In this document: positions 12,145 through 23,330 of the stretch, in pieces
How the letters are laid out: each line of letters starts with the position of its first letter
How positions within the stretch are numbered: position 1 is the first letter of the stretch
Assembly: GCA_950295325.1 (NCBI GenBank)
Contig: OX485805.1
Coordinates: forward strand, 44,976,758 to 45,040,757
DNA: 64,000 nt
From: Polytrichum commune
Lineage: Eukaryota; Streptophyta; Polytrichopsida; Polytrichales; Polytrichaceae
Reading direction: 5' to 3'
The notes under the pieces: model-generated
The model's input: the letters and a program-made list of their open reading frames with translations, nothing else
Database searches by the model: none
Told to the model about the DNA's origin: nothing
Position numbers and translations under genes: made by a program

Positions 12145-13843
12145 TGTGAGCCCAGAATCTCCCCCACCCTTAAGTGCGTCTGAGTCCGGGTGAGGGATCC
12201 TCTGTCACACTCTCCTCGTCGGTTCTAGAAATGTGTGACAATGTTGTTGCATGGATGGTAAATCGGTGAAGTGTAGGAACTACTCTCTTTATTAATCTTT
12301 TGGGCACAAAGTATTCATCAATACTTGTACCCTAACTAACATTGAGCAAAATTCCACCACTTCCTGCATCACCTAAAGCCTAACCTAATGCTATGATAAA
12401 ATATGTAATTATCCCAAGTGACCCAGCTTGCTTAAGGGCTTTAATGGCTAACCCTTCCTACATCAGGTCCCCTCCGCTTGGCAACTGAACCCAAGCCCAG
12501 CCTAACCACTGGCTGTGGCTTCCTTCCTCGGCTCTGCAGCCATTGCAGTTTCCCCTGGTTGCAATTTTACCTCTCGGCCTCACTTCACTGCAGAAAAGCT
12601 GTTGGCCGACTCAGCACCAATAATGTGCCTGGCCCTTCATCCCTGGCAGATCCCCACACTCGATCCCAGAAGCATCCTCGGATTGGTGGCCCTTATCCTT
12701 CACTGGCCAACGCATTGCTGCACCGAATGCCAACCAGCTCCTGAGGTGCTGGCATGAACGCGAGCTCTGGTTTCTCCCTTCTTTGCTTGAGGAGTGGAAT
12801 TACTCCTAGTTCTTGGTCCCCTTCAACCACACACATTACACTGCATCTCGAATCCCACATTTCCCGATCAAGGCCTAACAATTCAGCAGCATTCGGCTGG
12901 GCCGACTGACTTCCGATTTTTACCTCCTGGTTGAAATTCGACCTTCATTCCTTGCTACCGGCCTTACTCACCCCTCACCCAAATAGCTGCATTGCCGACC
13001 AGGGAATGGCCGCTCTCGGTGGCGGTGATAATTCACCCTCTCTCACCTGCCTCTGTTTCGATTGCACAAGCTTGGCCCAGTTGGGTATCGGCCTCACAAT
13101 TCCCCTGCCTCCAAGTGGCCTGGTACACATTCGACCTTCCCGTCAATCCTTCGCAATGTATTCAGTGTTCGGACCTTCCGCCAACCTCTAATTGGCGGCA
13201 AGCTCTCATGCCTCAGCCCCCTCTAACTCCAGGCAGCCACCCTCGCCACCACTGGACTGCCTCCTCCCAGCAGCGGCACCTCCAGTCCGAACCGAGAAGA
13301 GAGAGAGAACAATTTTTCGGCACTCTGCCGAGTACCCCAAGGAGCCTCCCAACACTGGATCCGGAGATCCAGGCTCTAATCCTAAACCAAGGAGGCCTTC
13401 CCCCTTGAACAGCTAATGACCAAGCCTAAAACGAACGACACTCTAAGCCCAATGCGAACAGTGATGCCCGCCGGACCAACTAATCACACAATTAACAAAG
13501 ACAAGTCTTTGGGGATAACCCTCAACCCCCTTCCTCAAGCCACTTAAGCTTGGACTTAAGATAATTAATTAAGGCCTAACCTAAGTCAAAACAACACCAC
13601 AATTCCACCCTACGGTTTCTAGCTCCCTTAACACGGAGCTTCCCCGATCATGTTTTAATCAAAAATCCACTCGAGACTAAAATCCCATCATAATTCCTAC
13701 TCCAATCTTAAACTCAATTGCAAATCCTAAATGCTATGCATCACTCTTTTTATCTTTTCGAACACTTAAGTAAACATCAAGGTCTAAATCCTAATAAGAT
13801 TCCTAGGTTAAGAACACATGTGGGCACCATTTTTGGGCTCACA
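12145..13843 (+). mobile_element. Solo LTR, family A, copy A1
   Basis: The element begins TGTGAGCCCAG and ends TTTTTGGGCTCACA, so it has TG...CA ends with short inverted termini. It is flanked by the 5-bp target duplication CCACA (12140-12144 and 13844-13848). It is 1699 bp long, with no internal gag-pol sequence and no second LTR. Its right end (ggttaagaacacatgtggg onward) and left end match copies at 41293-42818 and, reversed, 37630-45494. The small open frames inside (12478-12757, 12931-13416) have no domain and are probably chance products of a GC-rich stretch. A 5-bp duplication with TG...CA ends points to an LTR left by LTR-LTR recombination. Confidence 0.85.
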
Positions 13844-13848
13844 CCACA

Positions 13849-14828
13849 CAAGAATTATTCTACCCCTAGTTTAGTGCACCAATAGTGGTCATTCATGGTT
13901 GTCGTTTTTTCTACCACCTAATAATTTGTTTGAGGCTTCACATTGGATGAATCATTTAAGATTAAAAAAACTCTTGTTGGAAGTGTATGTTTAAGCCATC
14001 AAGCCATAAATACTACTTTATATATTTATAACTACCTTGTTTGTTAGAGAAATGAACAAGCTCATGCATAAGAGCATGATCACATGTTATCACTATAGGT
14101 CCCCTCAATGTGATAGTGCCATGTTTAGCTAATGAGCTGAACCCACGCATCAAGCCTAACCACTATTGTATTGTTGGCATGGTCCAGAAAGCCTCCCTCG
14201 ACCATAATAGCTTGAATATATTACGGCCCAACTTTCAACTCATCTATAGAGAATCAACTATCAATGCCTCACAATCTTTGACTAGACAAAATCTTAGCTA
14301 CATGTATTTTTATGACATACCTTGTGTATTGGGAGATATTAATTACTTTTGATCATGGGACCCACAATTTATGAAGCTTATATAGAGTGAACACGTGGGA
14401 CATATAATGAGACTACTCCCCTCTAACATAATGTTACAGTGAGTCTTCCCATCTGCAAAATTTGGTCTGAATTTTAAATATTTCCGTGGGGCAATGTGTG
14501 AGAGGTTTGTGGGACCGTCGCCTAACCACGTGTAGTTGCTACTGATATTTGAATTGTTAAATGATAGGAAAGAAGGTGTGGGGTGTCTTAACAAAAAATA
14601 CTGCTGATAGTAGTGCTCTTTTGCGGATCATTGATCTATCTGACAAGTTCCATCATGGTTTTGACAGTTATTATCTGGATAGTACCCATTTCAGGTTTTC
14701 ATAGGAGGCAATAATCATGCTGTATTGGCGAAACTTGGTTCTCGTGACTTCTGTTACTATCCTCACTTGAAACGTAAGATTCCTACATGTGCTTATTCTC
14801 ATGAAGGATTGAATGTGGAATAGGAATC
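13849..14828. other. Intergenic, no gene seen
   Basis: Unique-looking AT-rich sequence between the A1 solo LTR and the TIR element. It has short open frames only (14110-14352 plus, 14343-14594 minus) with no recognisable domain. Confidence 0.5.
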
Positions 14829-15313
14829 AGGGCGACTTCACACGTGGGCCAAGAGCCGTGACCATGAAATTGTGAGAGCCCAAAAGAAAGTATCCAAAGG
14901 TCATCCCAACACACCGCTAGAATCATGTAGTGTGGTCACGGACCTTCAAGTGTAGTGTGAAGTCATATGTGATCAGGCCCTCAACAAACTGCTATTTCAA
15001 TGAAATTTTATTCATATGATAGAATTATAGAACAAATCAACGGTTGTGAGCGTTCGGAGTGTCATGGTCTCCCAGTTTTGTATTATGCCTACCTCCAAGA
15101 AGTGGTTTTTGAAAATAGTCCAAATGACCATGAAGCATGATCCATTTGATGCCATGTAGGAATTCATGTAGATTTGACATCCATCTTGCATTCACTTACT
15201 CTGTTGGTCCCTCACGTGTAGTGTGAAGCGAACTTGGACCAGCTATGCTTTTTCCACCAATGAGAGTGCTTGAAGTGATCACAGGCTGTTGGTCTCATGT
15301 GTGAATTGGCCCT
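14829..15313. mobile_element. Non-autonomous TIR element T, copy 1
   Basis: A 485-bp unit starting AGGGCGACTTCACACGTGGG and ending in the near-complement CTCATGTGTGAATTGGCCCT. It matches 47651-48149 and 50383-50882 along its length, including the inner word catgtagtgtggtcac. It has no coding capacity, so it is probably a MITE moved by a transposase encoded elsewhere. Target duplications are not clear, so the superfamily is undecided; the AGGG/CAGGG-like start would fit hAT. Confidence 0.65.
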
Positions 15314-18300
15314 TACAATGTTGCAACCATTGTCACTTATGGAGCGGTTTTCTTAATTTTAAATTTAATTATTTATTAAAATATAGATTACTGCTAGTTC
15401 TTCCCGAGCCATGGTCGGTACATGTGAAAGTGTTGACCTACCTAATATTTTTTGGGCCCTGTTTATTGAAGGCAGTGCAGTGCACTATTATTTGTCTAGC
15501 ATGCATGTATGTGCTTAAACTTCACCCCTAAAGGCCAAGGCGGACATTTTAGTTTAAGCAGACACTTTACCTAACAATAACAACGTTCAAGTTTTCATTA
15601 TAATCTTTTGATTTTGGACACGTGTACAAATAAAAAATTGTTTGAACAATCTTGATTTCACAAAGCTTTCATCCAATCAGATCTACCATAAGAAGTAACA
15701 ATTTTCGTCACAATGCATCCAAATTGGGCTAGATTGTTTTGGGCAATATTGGGAAGGGTTTGCTTCAGCCTTGAGGAGTTAATGATTTCTTCTCGAACCC
15801 ATGTCCAAGAATTGGGAATAAGTTTATGTTGATAATGCTCATGGGTGCACTCTAGACATGAAAATTTTAGATAGAAACTTGTTATTTATTCCAATTTGAA
15901 AGAATGTTTGAACATGGTTTCGAGCGCTTTGCTAAAGATCTTTCTTATTAACGCTACCATCCTTCTAGTCATTCGTGGAGTTTGTTTGCTTCAATCAAAG
16001 CAAAACCCTTCAATGTGAAAACTTAACAATGAATTTTTGTTGCATCTTCACAATGTTGCACCAAATACATGTGGTGCCTACTTGCTCAGCATGTCATTGA
16101 ACCAATGTGTAGACTTTTGCTTATTATACCATAAGCAATGGTATAATAGATGACTTTAAATAAATCGGGTATAATAATAGTATGTGCAAATATTTTTAAC
16201 AATCTACAATTTGGCAAGAGTATATATATTTATCTTGGGTTTTGAAGTCTTCATATTGTGCCAATACCAATAATGCTATGATATGGAAATGCTCTACAAT
16301 ATAAGTTTTAACGAGAGCAATTTAATGGTAATAATAATAATAATAATTTCATAGCATTGCTAAGCGCCATGCTCCCTCATAACTATGTTTAAGTAAATCA
16401 TGACTTGTTAATGAGCATAACATTTCTCAGCACCCACTATCTGTTAAGTGGGCCCTTGGAATATAACAGTTGGATGCTCAAGAAACTAAGTAGGAGACTC
16501 AAATTTTTGCAAATCCGACTGTTATATTATGAGGGCCTATTGAACAAATAGTAGGTCTTGAGTAATGTTATGAGATTTGGACAAAAGAAAATTTTATACA
16601 TGCGCTTCTATCGGCAGGACCCTATAATATGAATGACAACAACTATTCACAAATGTGGACTACATGTCTTGTTAGAGCACATGACATCAATTGCTTGCAC
16701 ATTGTGTCATTTATGACAAATACACATCTACAAGGAATATTCGATCATAGTGCTTCTAAAAGTATGCATAATTGGGATATTGATCATATTCTTCTAGTTT
16801 CTTTCTTCGAATAATTTGTTGTGCAATGTGCAAGTCTCAACCATGCAAAAAAAACTCTCATATACGCATTATCAATCTTGGACAAGTCTTTTGTCCATAT
16901 CTACTTAAATCCTAGTTTCATCCATCTCAACCAAATAAAAATGATGCCATATTCCATAAGAACCTTGTTGCGGCACTAAGACCAAGGTTGTTATTTCTTC
17001 AAAATCACAGCATGTTTAATCTTCGCTCTTGACCGAAATATTCTCATGCCTAGGTGATATGTGGTAGGTGGAGCTTAGCAATGTTATGTCATCAACGAAA
17101 CATGTAGGGAATAAAAGTTGTTGAAGAAAACTTGAGGCCTTTTGGTGTGGAGTAGTAGTTTGGTTTCTCATGCTTTTATTTCTTGAATAGTACCTTTTGA
17201 AATTGTGCAATCTCTAATGATCCCTTTTGTGGCTCAATATAGTGTAACCACATTGCAAGGTTTATATTTAAAAATAAGAAGCAAATCACATCATGCTCAA
17301 ATTGCTTGATTTTCTTGCTTTGGGTTCATATCGGGTTGAGGAGTAAATTCTTATTGAGGTTTGGCCAAATTCCATGATGTAATGTGCACATGTACACTTT
17401 ATTCTACCCCAATGACAATGGTGAAAGCTAGCCAAGGACACTCCCCTTACATCTAACACTTAATTTCTTCTAGAATATGGGCATGGACATTTGAAATAAC
17501 TCATGAATATTTTAAACTGCTTGGTATTAACATCACCACGGGTTTGTAAAACGGATCTTATTTCAAAATTACACAAACATAGGCCTTCTTCAATTTGACC
17601 CATTTTTCTACCCCAAACTCCCAAATGTATTTAGGGCTTAGTCTCAAGAGCCTCATCATTATGGGCCTTAAGATGCCACACATACTAGTACTTAAATGTT
17701 TAAGGTATATCATAACGATACTTATTTGAACATATTAAAGATAATCGCACCTTAAATGAACCCTCTTATCAAATATATTCTTGCAATTGTAAGTTATGTA
17801 TATGTAAAAAGAAATCTCAAGAGATTTCACCTCAAATAAATAACCTAGTTATAAATGCATATTGAATATATCTTATCACCATTGTTGCGTACAACTGCAT
17901 TTTCACTTCCTCATTGTGATAGGTTGTGTCCAACATCATTTTCATCTTATAGATCAAGTAAACGTCGAATGTCATTGTTGTTGTATATACTATTATCCAG
18001 GCCATTGACCATATACCGGTGATTTTAATTATTTATTGTATGCGTTCAAATACATTGTAATTAATTATTTGGTCATTGTATGCTCAAAACATTGTACAAA
18101 ATTGATGACCTACAATCACAAATGGCTTTCCAAACGTGGGTTTTTTTTTACCTCAACCAATTTCTAGACCTAGTTGTTATGACTAATATCAAGATCCAAT
18201 TTCTTACTTTTGCTTTGGGGGGCTAATTTCTACTTTCACTTTTACTTTTACGTATACGTTTACACCATGTTTATTTTTCTTGTATACATATTTTGTAGTA

Positions 18301-18524
18301 AAATGTTTTGTTTCAATTTTATGTTTAATTTAGTGTACTTCTTGCTATTTCTTAGCTATAAGTTTGTATGTGTACCCTTTTTTGGTCCATCCAATAACCG
18401 TATATAAGGATATTTCATTGAAGGTGACGCACGCACGCACGCCACAACATAAGCTTTTAATAAAGGGTGTATCCCATGTTGAAGGTTACCTCTTTTATTT
18501 GATTTTTATTTGGTTCTTTGCATT
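15314..18524. other. Intergenic, no gene seen
   Basis: Roughly 3.2 kb of AT-rich DNA. A short (TAA)n microsatellite lies at about 16330-16348. A Cys/Phe-rich open frame at 18210-18407 sits in a T-rich stretch and has no domain. No RNA gene or element border was recognised. Confidence 0.5.
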
Positions 18525-18985
18525 TGATTTTGGAGGTCAAATGGGTTTTGTTCTCTAAATTTTGCTCCATATTTTGAAGCCCAAGTCCTATGCTTTTGTG
18601 GGTTTTATTGTTTTGTAGCTATAGAAGGTCAAATGGATGTTGATGATCCATATTTAGAAGCCCAAGGGCTTTATTTTTGTGAGTTTTGTTTTTTGAAGAT
18701 GTAGGAGGTTAAATGGGTGTTAATGTCCAATGCATTTTTTGAAGCCCAAGTGGTATGTTTTAATGCACCATGGTATTTCGGAGGTGTAGGAGATCAAATT
18801 TGTGTAAATGTCAATTGTTTGATACATTTTTGAAAGCCCAAGTGCTATATTTTTGTGGGTTTTGGTTTCTTATAGGTGTAGGAGGTCATGTGTTTTTTGA
18901 TGTTCAACTCTTGCATATTTTAAAGGCTACAGGCTTTATTTTTGTGGGCTTTGGTTTTTAAAGGTGTAGGAGATCAAATGTGTGC
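18525..18985 (+). repeat. Minisatellite, about 88-bp unit
   Basis: Five to six degenerate copies of a unit built around aggaggtcaaatgggtgtt, then a tttgaagcccaagtg word and tttttgtgggttttggttt. The aggtcaaatg word starts near 18531, 18624, 18704, 18787, 18878 and 18967, a spacing of 80-93 bp. Copies differ enough that the array is not recent. No coding role is apparent. Confidence 0.75.
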
Positions 18986-19549
18986 TAATATATCTCCAAA
19001 AAAAAAAAATCATAAACATATATATGAAAAATCCCACGAAGGGAGTAAAAGTGACCCCCACGGGAGAAATATATGTTTGGAAAAAACAAATAAAATTTTG
19101 TGTTTTTAGGGGTGTTTTGCTTTGAGCTTCATTGGCTCACATTGTTTGAGCTTCATTGGCTCTTGCTTTGGGGGGTGTTTTGCTTTGGGCGTCACCCGAG
19201 CGCCATGGGCTCACATTGTTGAGCTTCTTCAATGGCGTAAGAGTGTTGAGCTTCCTTGGCTCTTAGGCCTTGAGCGCATCTTTTGTGCGCATCAAGGCGT
19301 CGTTGGCGAGCTACGGCAGCTCTTTGGAGTTGGGCTTGCTTCGAGGCTTTTGCCTTGGCGAGCAAGCTTGCCATGGTAGGAGCGTGGGAGCGCTCTATGG
19401 GAATGGAGCTTCCATAGAATTCTTGCTCCGCAGTGGGATCCGCTGCTACCTCCGCCACCAACCGGAGGCATGGCAAGCGTTCCTCTTTGTAGCTCATTTT
19501 GGTGTGGTTTTGGATATGGTTCCAGGTGTGGTAGGGCGAGGCAAGTGTG

Positions 19550-19620
19550 GGTGCAAGGATTGAATCCGAGATCTCGTGGGTTGTGAAGGTAAGCGCCTTG
19601 CCGTCGCCTCTTGTCAAGAA
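19550..19620 (-). repeat. tRNA-like SINE head or relic
   Basis: On the minus strand there is a box A-like GGCGACGGCAAGGCGCTTA and, about 40 bp on, a box B-like GGATTCAATCC, with CCTTCACAACCCACGAGATC between them. This order and spacing resemble a tRNA-derived pol III promoter. The arms do not fold as a full tRNA, and a GC-rich stretch follows, so a SINE or decayed tRNA-derived repeat is more likely than a working tRNA gene. The 149-codon minus-strand frame across it (19192-19641) is probably not a gene. Confidence 0.35.
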
Positions 19621-19901
19621 CCATGCCCAACATGCGAGCACTAACCCTTTTATACCTCAAAAGGAGTCCGAATCCGCTTCAAGGTAATCATCCGGCGATA
19701 TGTGCACGTGTGCGTATGTGTATGTGTGGGGCGAATACGACGGAGGCGAAGTAGAAGAAACAGGAGGCGACGAACAAGGAGCTCTTGCAGGTGGAGCGAG
19801 AAAGCGACCCCATGAAGTTCTCTTGACTTACCTCGGTTGTTCCTGATTTTCTTTTTCCAAATTCGCAAGGAAAGCAGTTGAATGCATGAAGCGTATGATA
19901 G

Positions 19902-20880
19902 TGGTGTCTTGAACCCTAAACCTCAAGTCTTGTGATTCGCCAGTCTGCAACACTGCCATAATTTACATCCGGAACAAGTTTATCTTCACCTCGGACATGA
20001 ATTTTTGAGTTCGAATTTTGGCCGCAATTTATGTGCACATTGTTCAATCTCGTCGTAACACATGTCTCTTTGAATTCCGTTCTTAACTACAACCTTTGCC
20101 GTGTACCACTCAAATATAGGTTTCTGATTGGCAAGAGTCACCACATAAGGCCCACATATTCTGACCCTCAAAATATTTGTGCAGGGCTTAGCTTTGGGAA
20201 TTGCTGATCTCAACACCCCGGAAGCTCTTGCAGCAGCTGAGCAAGCAACTGCCGCCCAAATGCATGAGATGGATATACATGAAGATTCCTCCGGAGATGA
20301 TAGTCAATATGGTTCTCATGATAACACTCACAAAACAGCAACAAAAAGTAGGTGATATGAGAAGCTCCTGCAAACACAAAATCAGAACTCTCCACAAGTA
20401 GCAAATAGCAAGTGAAGGTTTGTGACTTGGGAGTTGCCAGATCGAAAGACGACACGCACACCACAAATGTAACTCCCAATGTTGGCACAAGGAAGTACAG
20501 GTCGCCAGATTTTATGGTTTTCCCTCGAGATAATTATTTGAACACATCAGGACGTTTATGGAGTATGATAACTAGGATGTGGAATATGAATGAGCAGAGC
20601 GACAATCAGGATTCACCGAGGTCAAGCTATTTCAGAGCCCATGTCTACGTACAGTTTCGCTCTCACCTGCAGTGAGGTAGTCACGGGGTGCGAGGTTTAG
20701 AACGGCATCGACAGGATGGCAGATGTTAAGATTCAACAAGGAACACGGCATCCTGTCCCGAAAGATTGTCCATAGTCTTGAAGAAATGGTGGGATCCAAA
20801 TCCTGGGATCCCGCCTGACTTCTCAGAAATCTGGAAGGAGCACAGATTTCTCAAGGCCATTCTCCTCATCCGTAAGTTTG
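19902..20880 (+). pseudogene. TKL-type kinase pseudogene, left inverted arm
   Basis: This is a fragment of a protein kinase gene, matching 30272-31257 on the opposite strand. An exon opens after TTTGTGCAG (about 20185) and encodes GLALGIADLNTPEALAAA onward to a GTAGGT donor near 20348. After a ~60-bp intron, an exon starting about 20407 encodes KVCDLGVAR (the DFG region, Phe replaced by Leu) and GTRKYRSPDF (the APE region). A third piece gives SEVVTGCEV then TAG at about 20697. After a frame change, LKKWWDPNPGI and PDFSEIWKE are the usual end of TKL kinase domains. The N-lobe and catalytic loop are absent. The in-frame stop and shifted frame mean no full kinase can be made. The kinase class is judged from the C-terminal motif. 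Confidence 0.7.
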
Positions 20881-20940
20881 CTTTGGGGGTTGTTTTCCTT
20901 TGGGCTTCACCCGAGCTTCTTAATTTGGATGGGGAATTCG

Positions 20941-21090
20941 TAGTAAGTGATATAGTTGCAACAGTGTAAATTTATAATGCCCAGTAATGGTAGGCTCACA
21001 TTTAGTACTGGTGACACTACACTTTACAATTAGTATTGAGCAAGACTTATAGAATTGGTGACACTAAATACAATATGTAGTGTAGTTAAT
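20941..21090 (+). repeat. Short repeat R, copy 1
   Basis: About 150 bp containing a ttgcaacagtgtaaatttat word and then attgagcaagacttatagaa and gacactaaatacaatat. It matches 30057-30224 in the same orientation, although the kinase fragments beside both copies are in opposite orientation. It is therefore a separate repeat rather than part of the inverted duplication. No coding content. Confidence 0.6.
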
Positions 21091-22159
21091 TCATGGGCCT
21101 CTAAGAGACTTGTAGAGTTTTGACTTAGAGTCACGTTCACAACAAGAAGGGCCCCATATTCTCAATTGTACATGTGTAAATATTTATGGGTTCTTGTAAG
21201 GTAGATTTTTGTACATAATTTGGTTATGTATCTTAATCAAACACCTATATTTAAGTGGTGTGAGGTTAGTTGTGGATCTAAGATCAAACACTCAAAAAAA
21301 ACATGTATTTAGAAGAGATTGGACTACATGCTCGAAATGTTCTAGGTTCAATAGTTCACATAATTGGAGGGACTTATATAATTGTTTGATGAGCACACAA
21401 ATCTTCACTTTGATATTGAACACGATATTCATATGAGCTTCAAAAATCATGACGAAAGTGGCTATAGTCTCGATGTGGATTTGCTAATCATTTCATACTA
21501 ATCACATGCTTTGTACTTTACAAGAGTAGATTTTTATTTTTATTTTTTTCTATAAAACAAAGTAATCTCGTAAGACCCATTTATTTGTTATCCATTTAAA
21601 ATTTTGACTTGAGTTTTTCAATCCCTTATGAACTCTGCCTCTTCCCTGAAATCCACATTAGGTAAAAATGCAAAAAGACCATTTGATGTCTTACTTTGGA
21701 ATCCACCAAAGTGTTCATGATTGGGTCATCCTATGGTTTTAGCAAGATACTGTTCCAATAATTGTAAATTGATGTTTCAACATATTAGAAGCTTCAACAT
21801 GGTTAGAGGCTTGAAGCACCTGTTAGGCATGGGAACCTCTTGAACATGTATGTGTGTCATCAATCTACCAAAAAATATTCATGTTTATGTTTTATTTGGA
21901 GTTTGCTGAACATGTGGGAAATGACTCATATATATGTGCATAAAATGTGCATTCAATTTTATTGTGTAGAAAAGTTACAATTTTTGAGTCCTCGTTGAGG
22001 TGCATTCAAAGTTATTGTAGACATAAATCATAAAACATGCGTCCTCTTTTGAGTCACATTTCTCGAGTGCATTTGGGCACTCAGTTCATCTATTCTAAAC
22101 ATAGCTTTACAACATGAGATGCATCCTCTTTTTGAGGTGCATTCTTCATGATTAAAGTT
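21091..22159. other. Intergenic, no gene seen
   Basis: AT-rich DNA downstream (3') of the minus-strand kinase-like gene. Words like cctctttttgaggtgcattc recur loosely at 21990-22150, a weak tandem pattern just past the kinase stop codon. Nothing else was recognised. Confidence 0.45.
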
Positions 22160-23107
22160 TCATTTCTCTTCAACATCTACTCTTTGGAGTTGTGTCATAT
22201 GTTGCACCGCCCATGGATGTTGGAAAAACTCATCAGCCGTCAATCGCACCGATGGATTCACTGCTAACATTTTAAAAAGCACATCTCTTGCACTTTCTGA
22301 CATGGATTTGCATGCTCCAGAAGATGGGAAATCCTTCTCGAATTGTTGATACGCACAAAGTTGTTTCCTTCGTGCGCTCTTCGAGAAGATATCAACTTCT
22401 TCAAGATCGAAAGGTAGTCCGCCAGTGAAGAGCATGTACATGATGCATCCCGCACTCCATATGTCAGATTCACAACCATAGTTTTGTTGGAGGACTTCAA
22501 GGGCCATGTAGCATGGGGTGCCGGCAATTGTAGTCACCTTCTCACCTTCAGTGATCTTCGACAACCCAAAATCGACGAGCTTGACACGTGGGTCATTTGT
22601 GCTACTTTCACAGAGCATGATATTCTCAGGCTTGACATCACCGTGCATGACTCCGGCCGCATGGCAACATCGAATGGCAATCATGATTTGAAGCATCACA
22701 TGCGCCACTAGTTGTTCGGAGCAACCGGAGGGATGTTGCAGAGCAATGAAGTCGAACAAGTCTCCTCCCGAACACAAGTCCATAACAAGGAAGACATAGT
22801 TGGAGTTCTCAAAGATACCGTGAAGGTTGACGACATTGAGTTGGCCAGTTAATCTTAGCATAATTTGAACTTCCTTTCGCACATCCTCCTCATTGAAGTT
22901 TTTGTTTTATTTCGATAGCATTTTGCATGCATATGGGAGGTTTGTGACCTTGTCATAGACTTTGTATACACTGGAGGAGAATCCACTCCCCCAAAACTTC
23001 TCATTGCGGAATTGGTCCTCCACATTTCCAGTGTCTAGTTCTGGAAATAAAGAAGCTCTTCGAACGAACGAGGGCAAGCCGGTGGGCGCTACATATAATT
23101 GAGCCAT
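22160..23107 (-). pseudogene. CDPK/PEPC-kinase-like protein kinase with one nonsense codon
   Basis: This is a single-exon kinase of about 315 codons on the minus strand, the size of a bare CDPK-family catalytic domain such as PEPC kinase, with no EF hands. The first 66 codons give the N-lobe (FWGSGFSSSVYKV glycine loop, YACKM lysine). A TAA follows LSK at 22907-22909, and the same frame then continues through NKNFNEEDVRKEVQIM to the end with no other stop. The C-lobe has LVMDLCSGGDLFDF, HGDVKPEN (HRD reads HGD), DFGLSK, GTPCYMALEV (APE reads ALE), DIWSAGCIMY and HPWA. One nonsense codon plus two altered motif residues suggests an inactivated gene. A very short intron or sequencing error would be the alternative; no splice pair removing only the stop is evident. 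In family members this kinase phosphorylates Ser/Thr in the cytosol. Confidence 0.75.
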
Positions 23108-23220
23108 TGTTTTTCAAACAGATTAAAACTTAATGAGTCCAAGAAAATGAAGTCGAGTTTCTCTCCAGAGGATGAGCAAGAGAGAATAGACTCGAGCTGT
23201 GTATGGGGAGATCCAGCTGC

Positions 23221-23230
23221 TACTTATAGA
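23221..23230 (-). promoter_or_regulatory. TATA-like box of the kinase-like gene
   Basis: The minus strand reads TCTATAAGTA about 115 bp upstream of the kinase ATG at 23107. Distance and sequence fit a plant TATA box. It borders a copy of repeat D, so part of the promoter may be repeat-derived. Function is inferred. Confidence 0.35.
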
Positions 23231-23330
23231 TGAACCGGTTGAATTTGAGAAATAACCGGTTAAAGTTCAAGAGTTCCCAATCATTTTAGGAGTTCATAGA
23301 ATTAAAAAAATCCCGAAACATGTAATCGGT
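23224..23330 (+). repeat. Dispersed repeat D, copy 2
   Basis: About 100 bp with gatgaaccggttgaatttga and gagaaataaccggtt, matching 35872-36020 and less closely 7683-7866 and 35548-35750. It lies immediately upstream of the kinase-like pseudogene. Only a fragment of the longer copies is present. Confidence 0.55.

Noticed and set aside
12478-13416. Several 60-138 codon frames in the GC-rich part of LTR A1
   Set aside because: No domain, overlapping in different frames, and inside a well-bordered solo LTR.
19192-19660. 149- and 122-codon minus-strand frames
   Set aside because: They cross the tRNA-like relic, overlap each other in different frames, and show no family resemblance.
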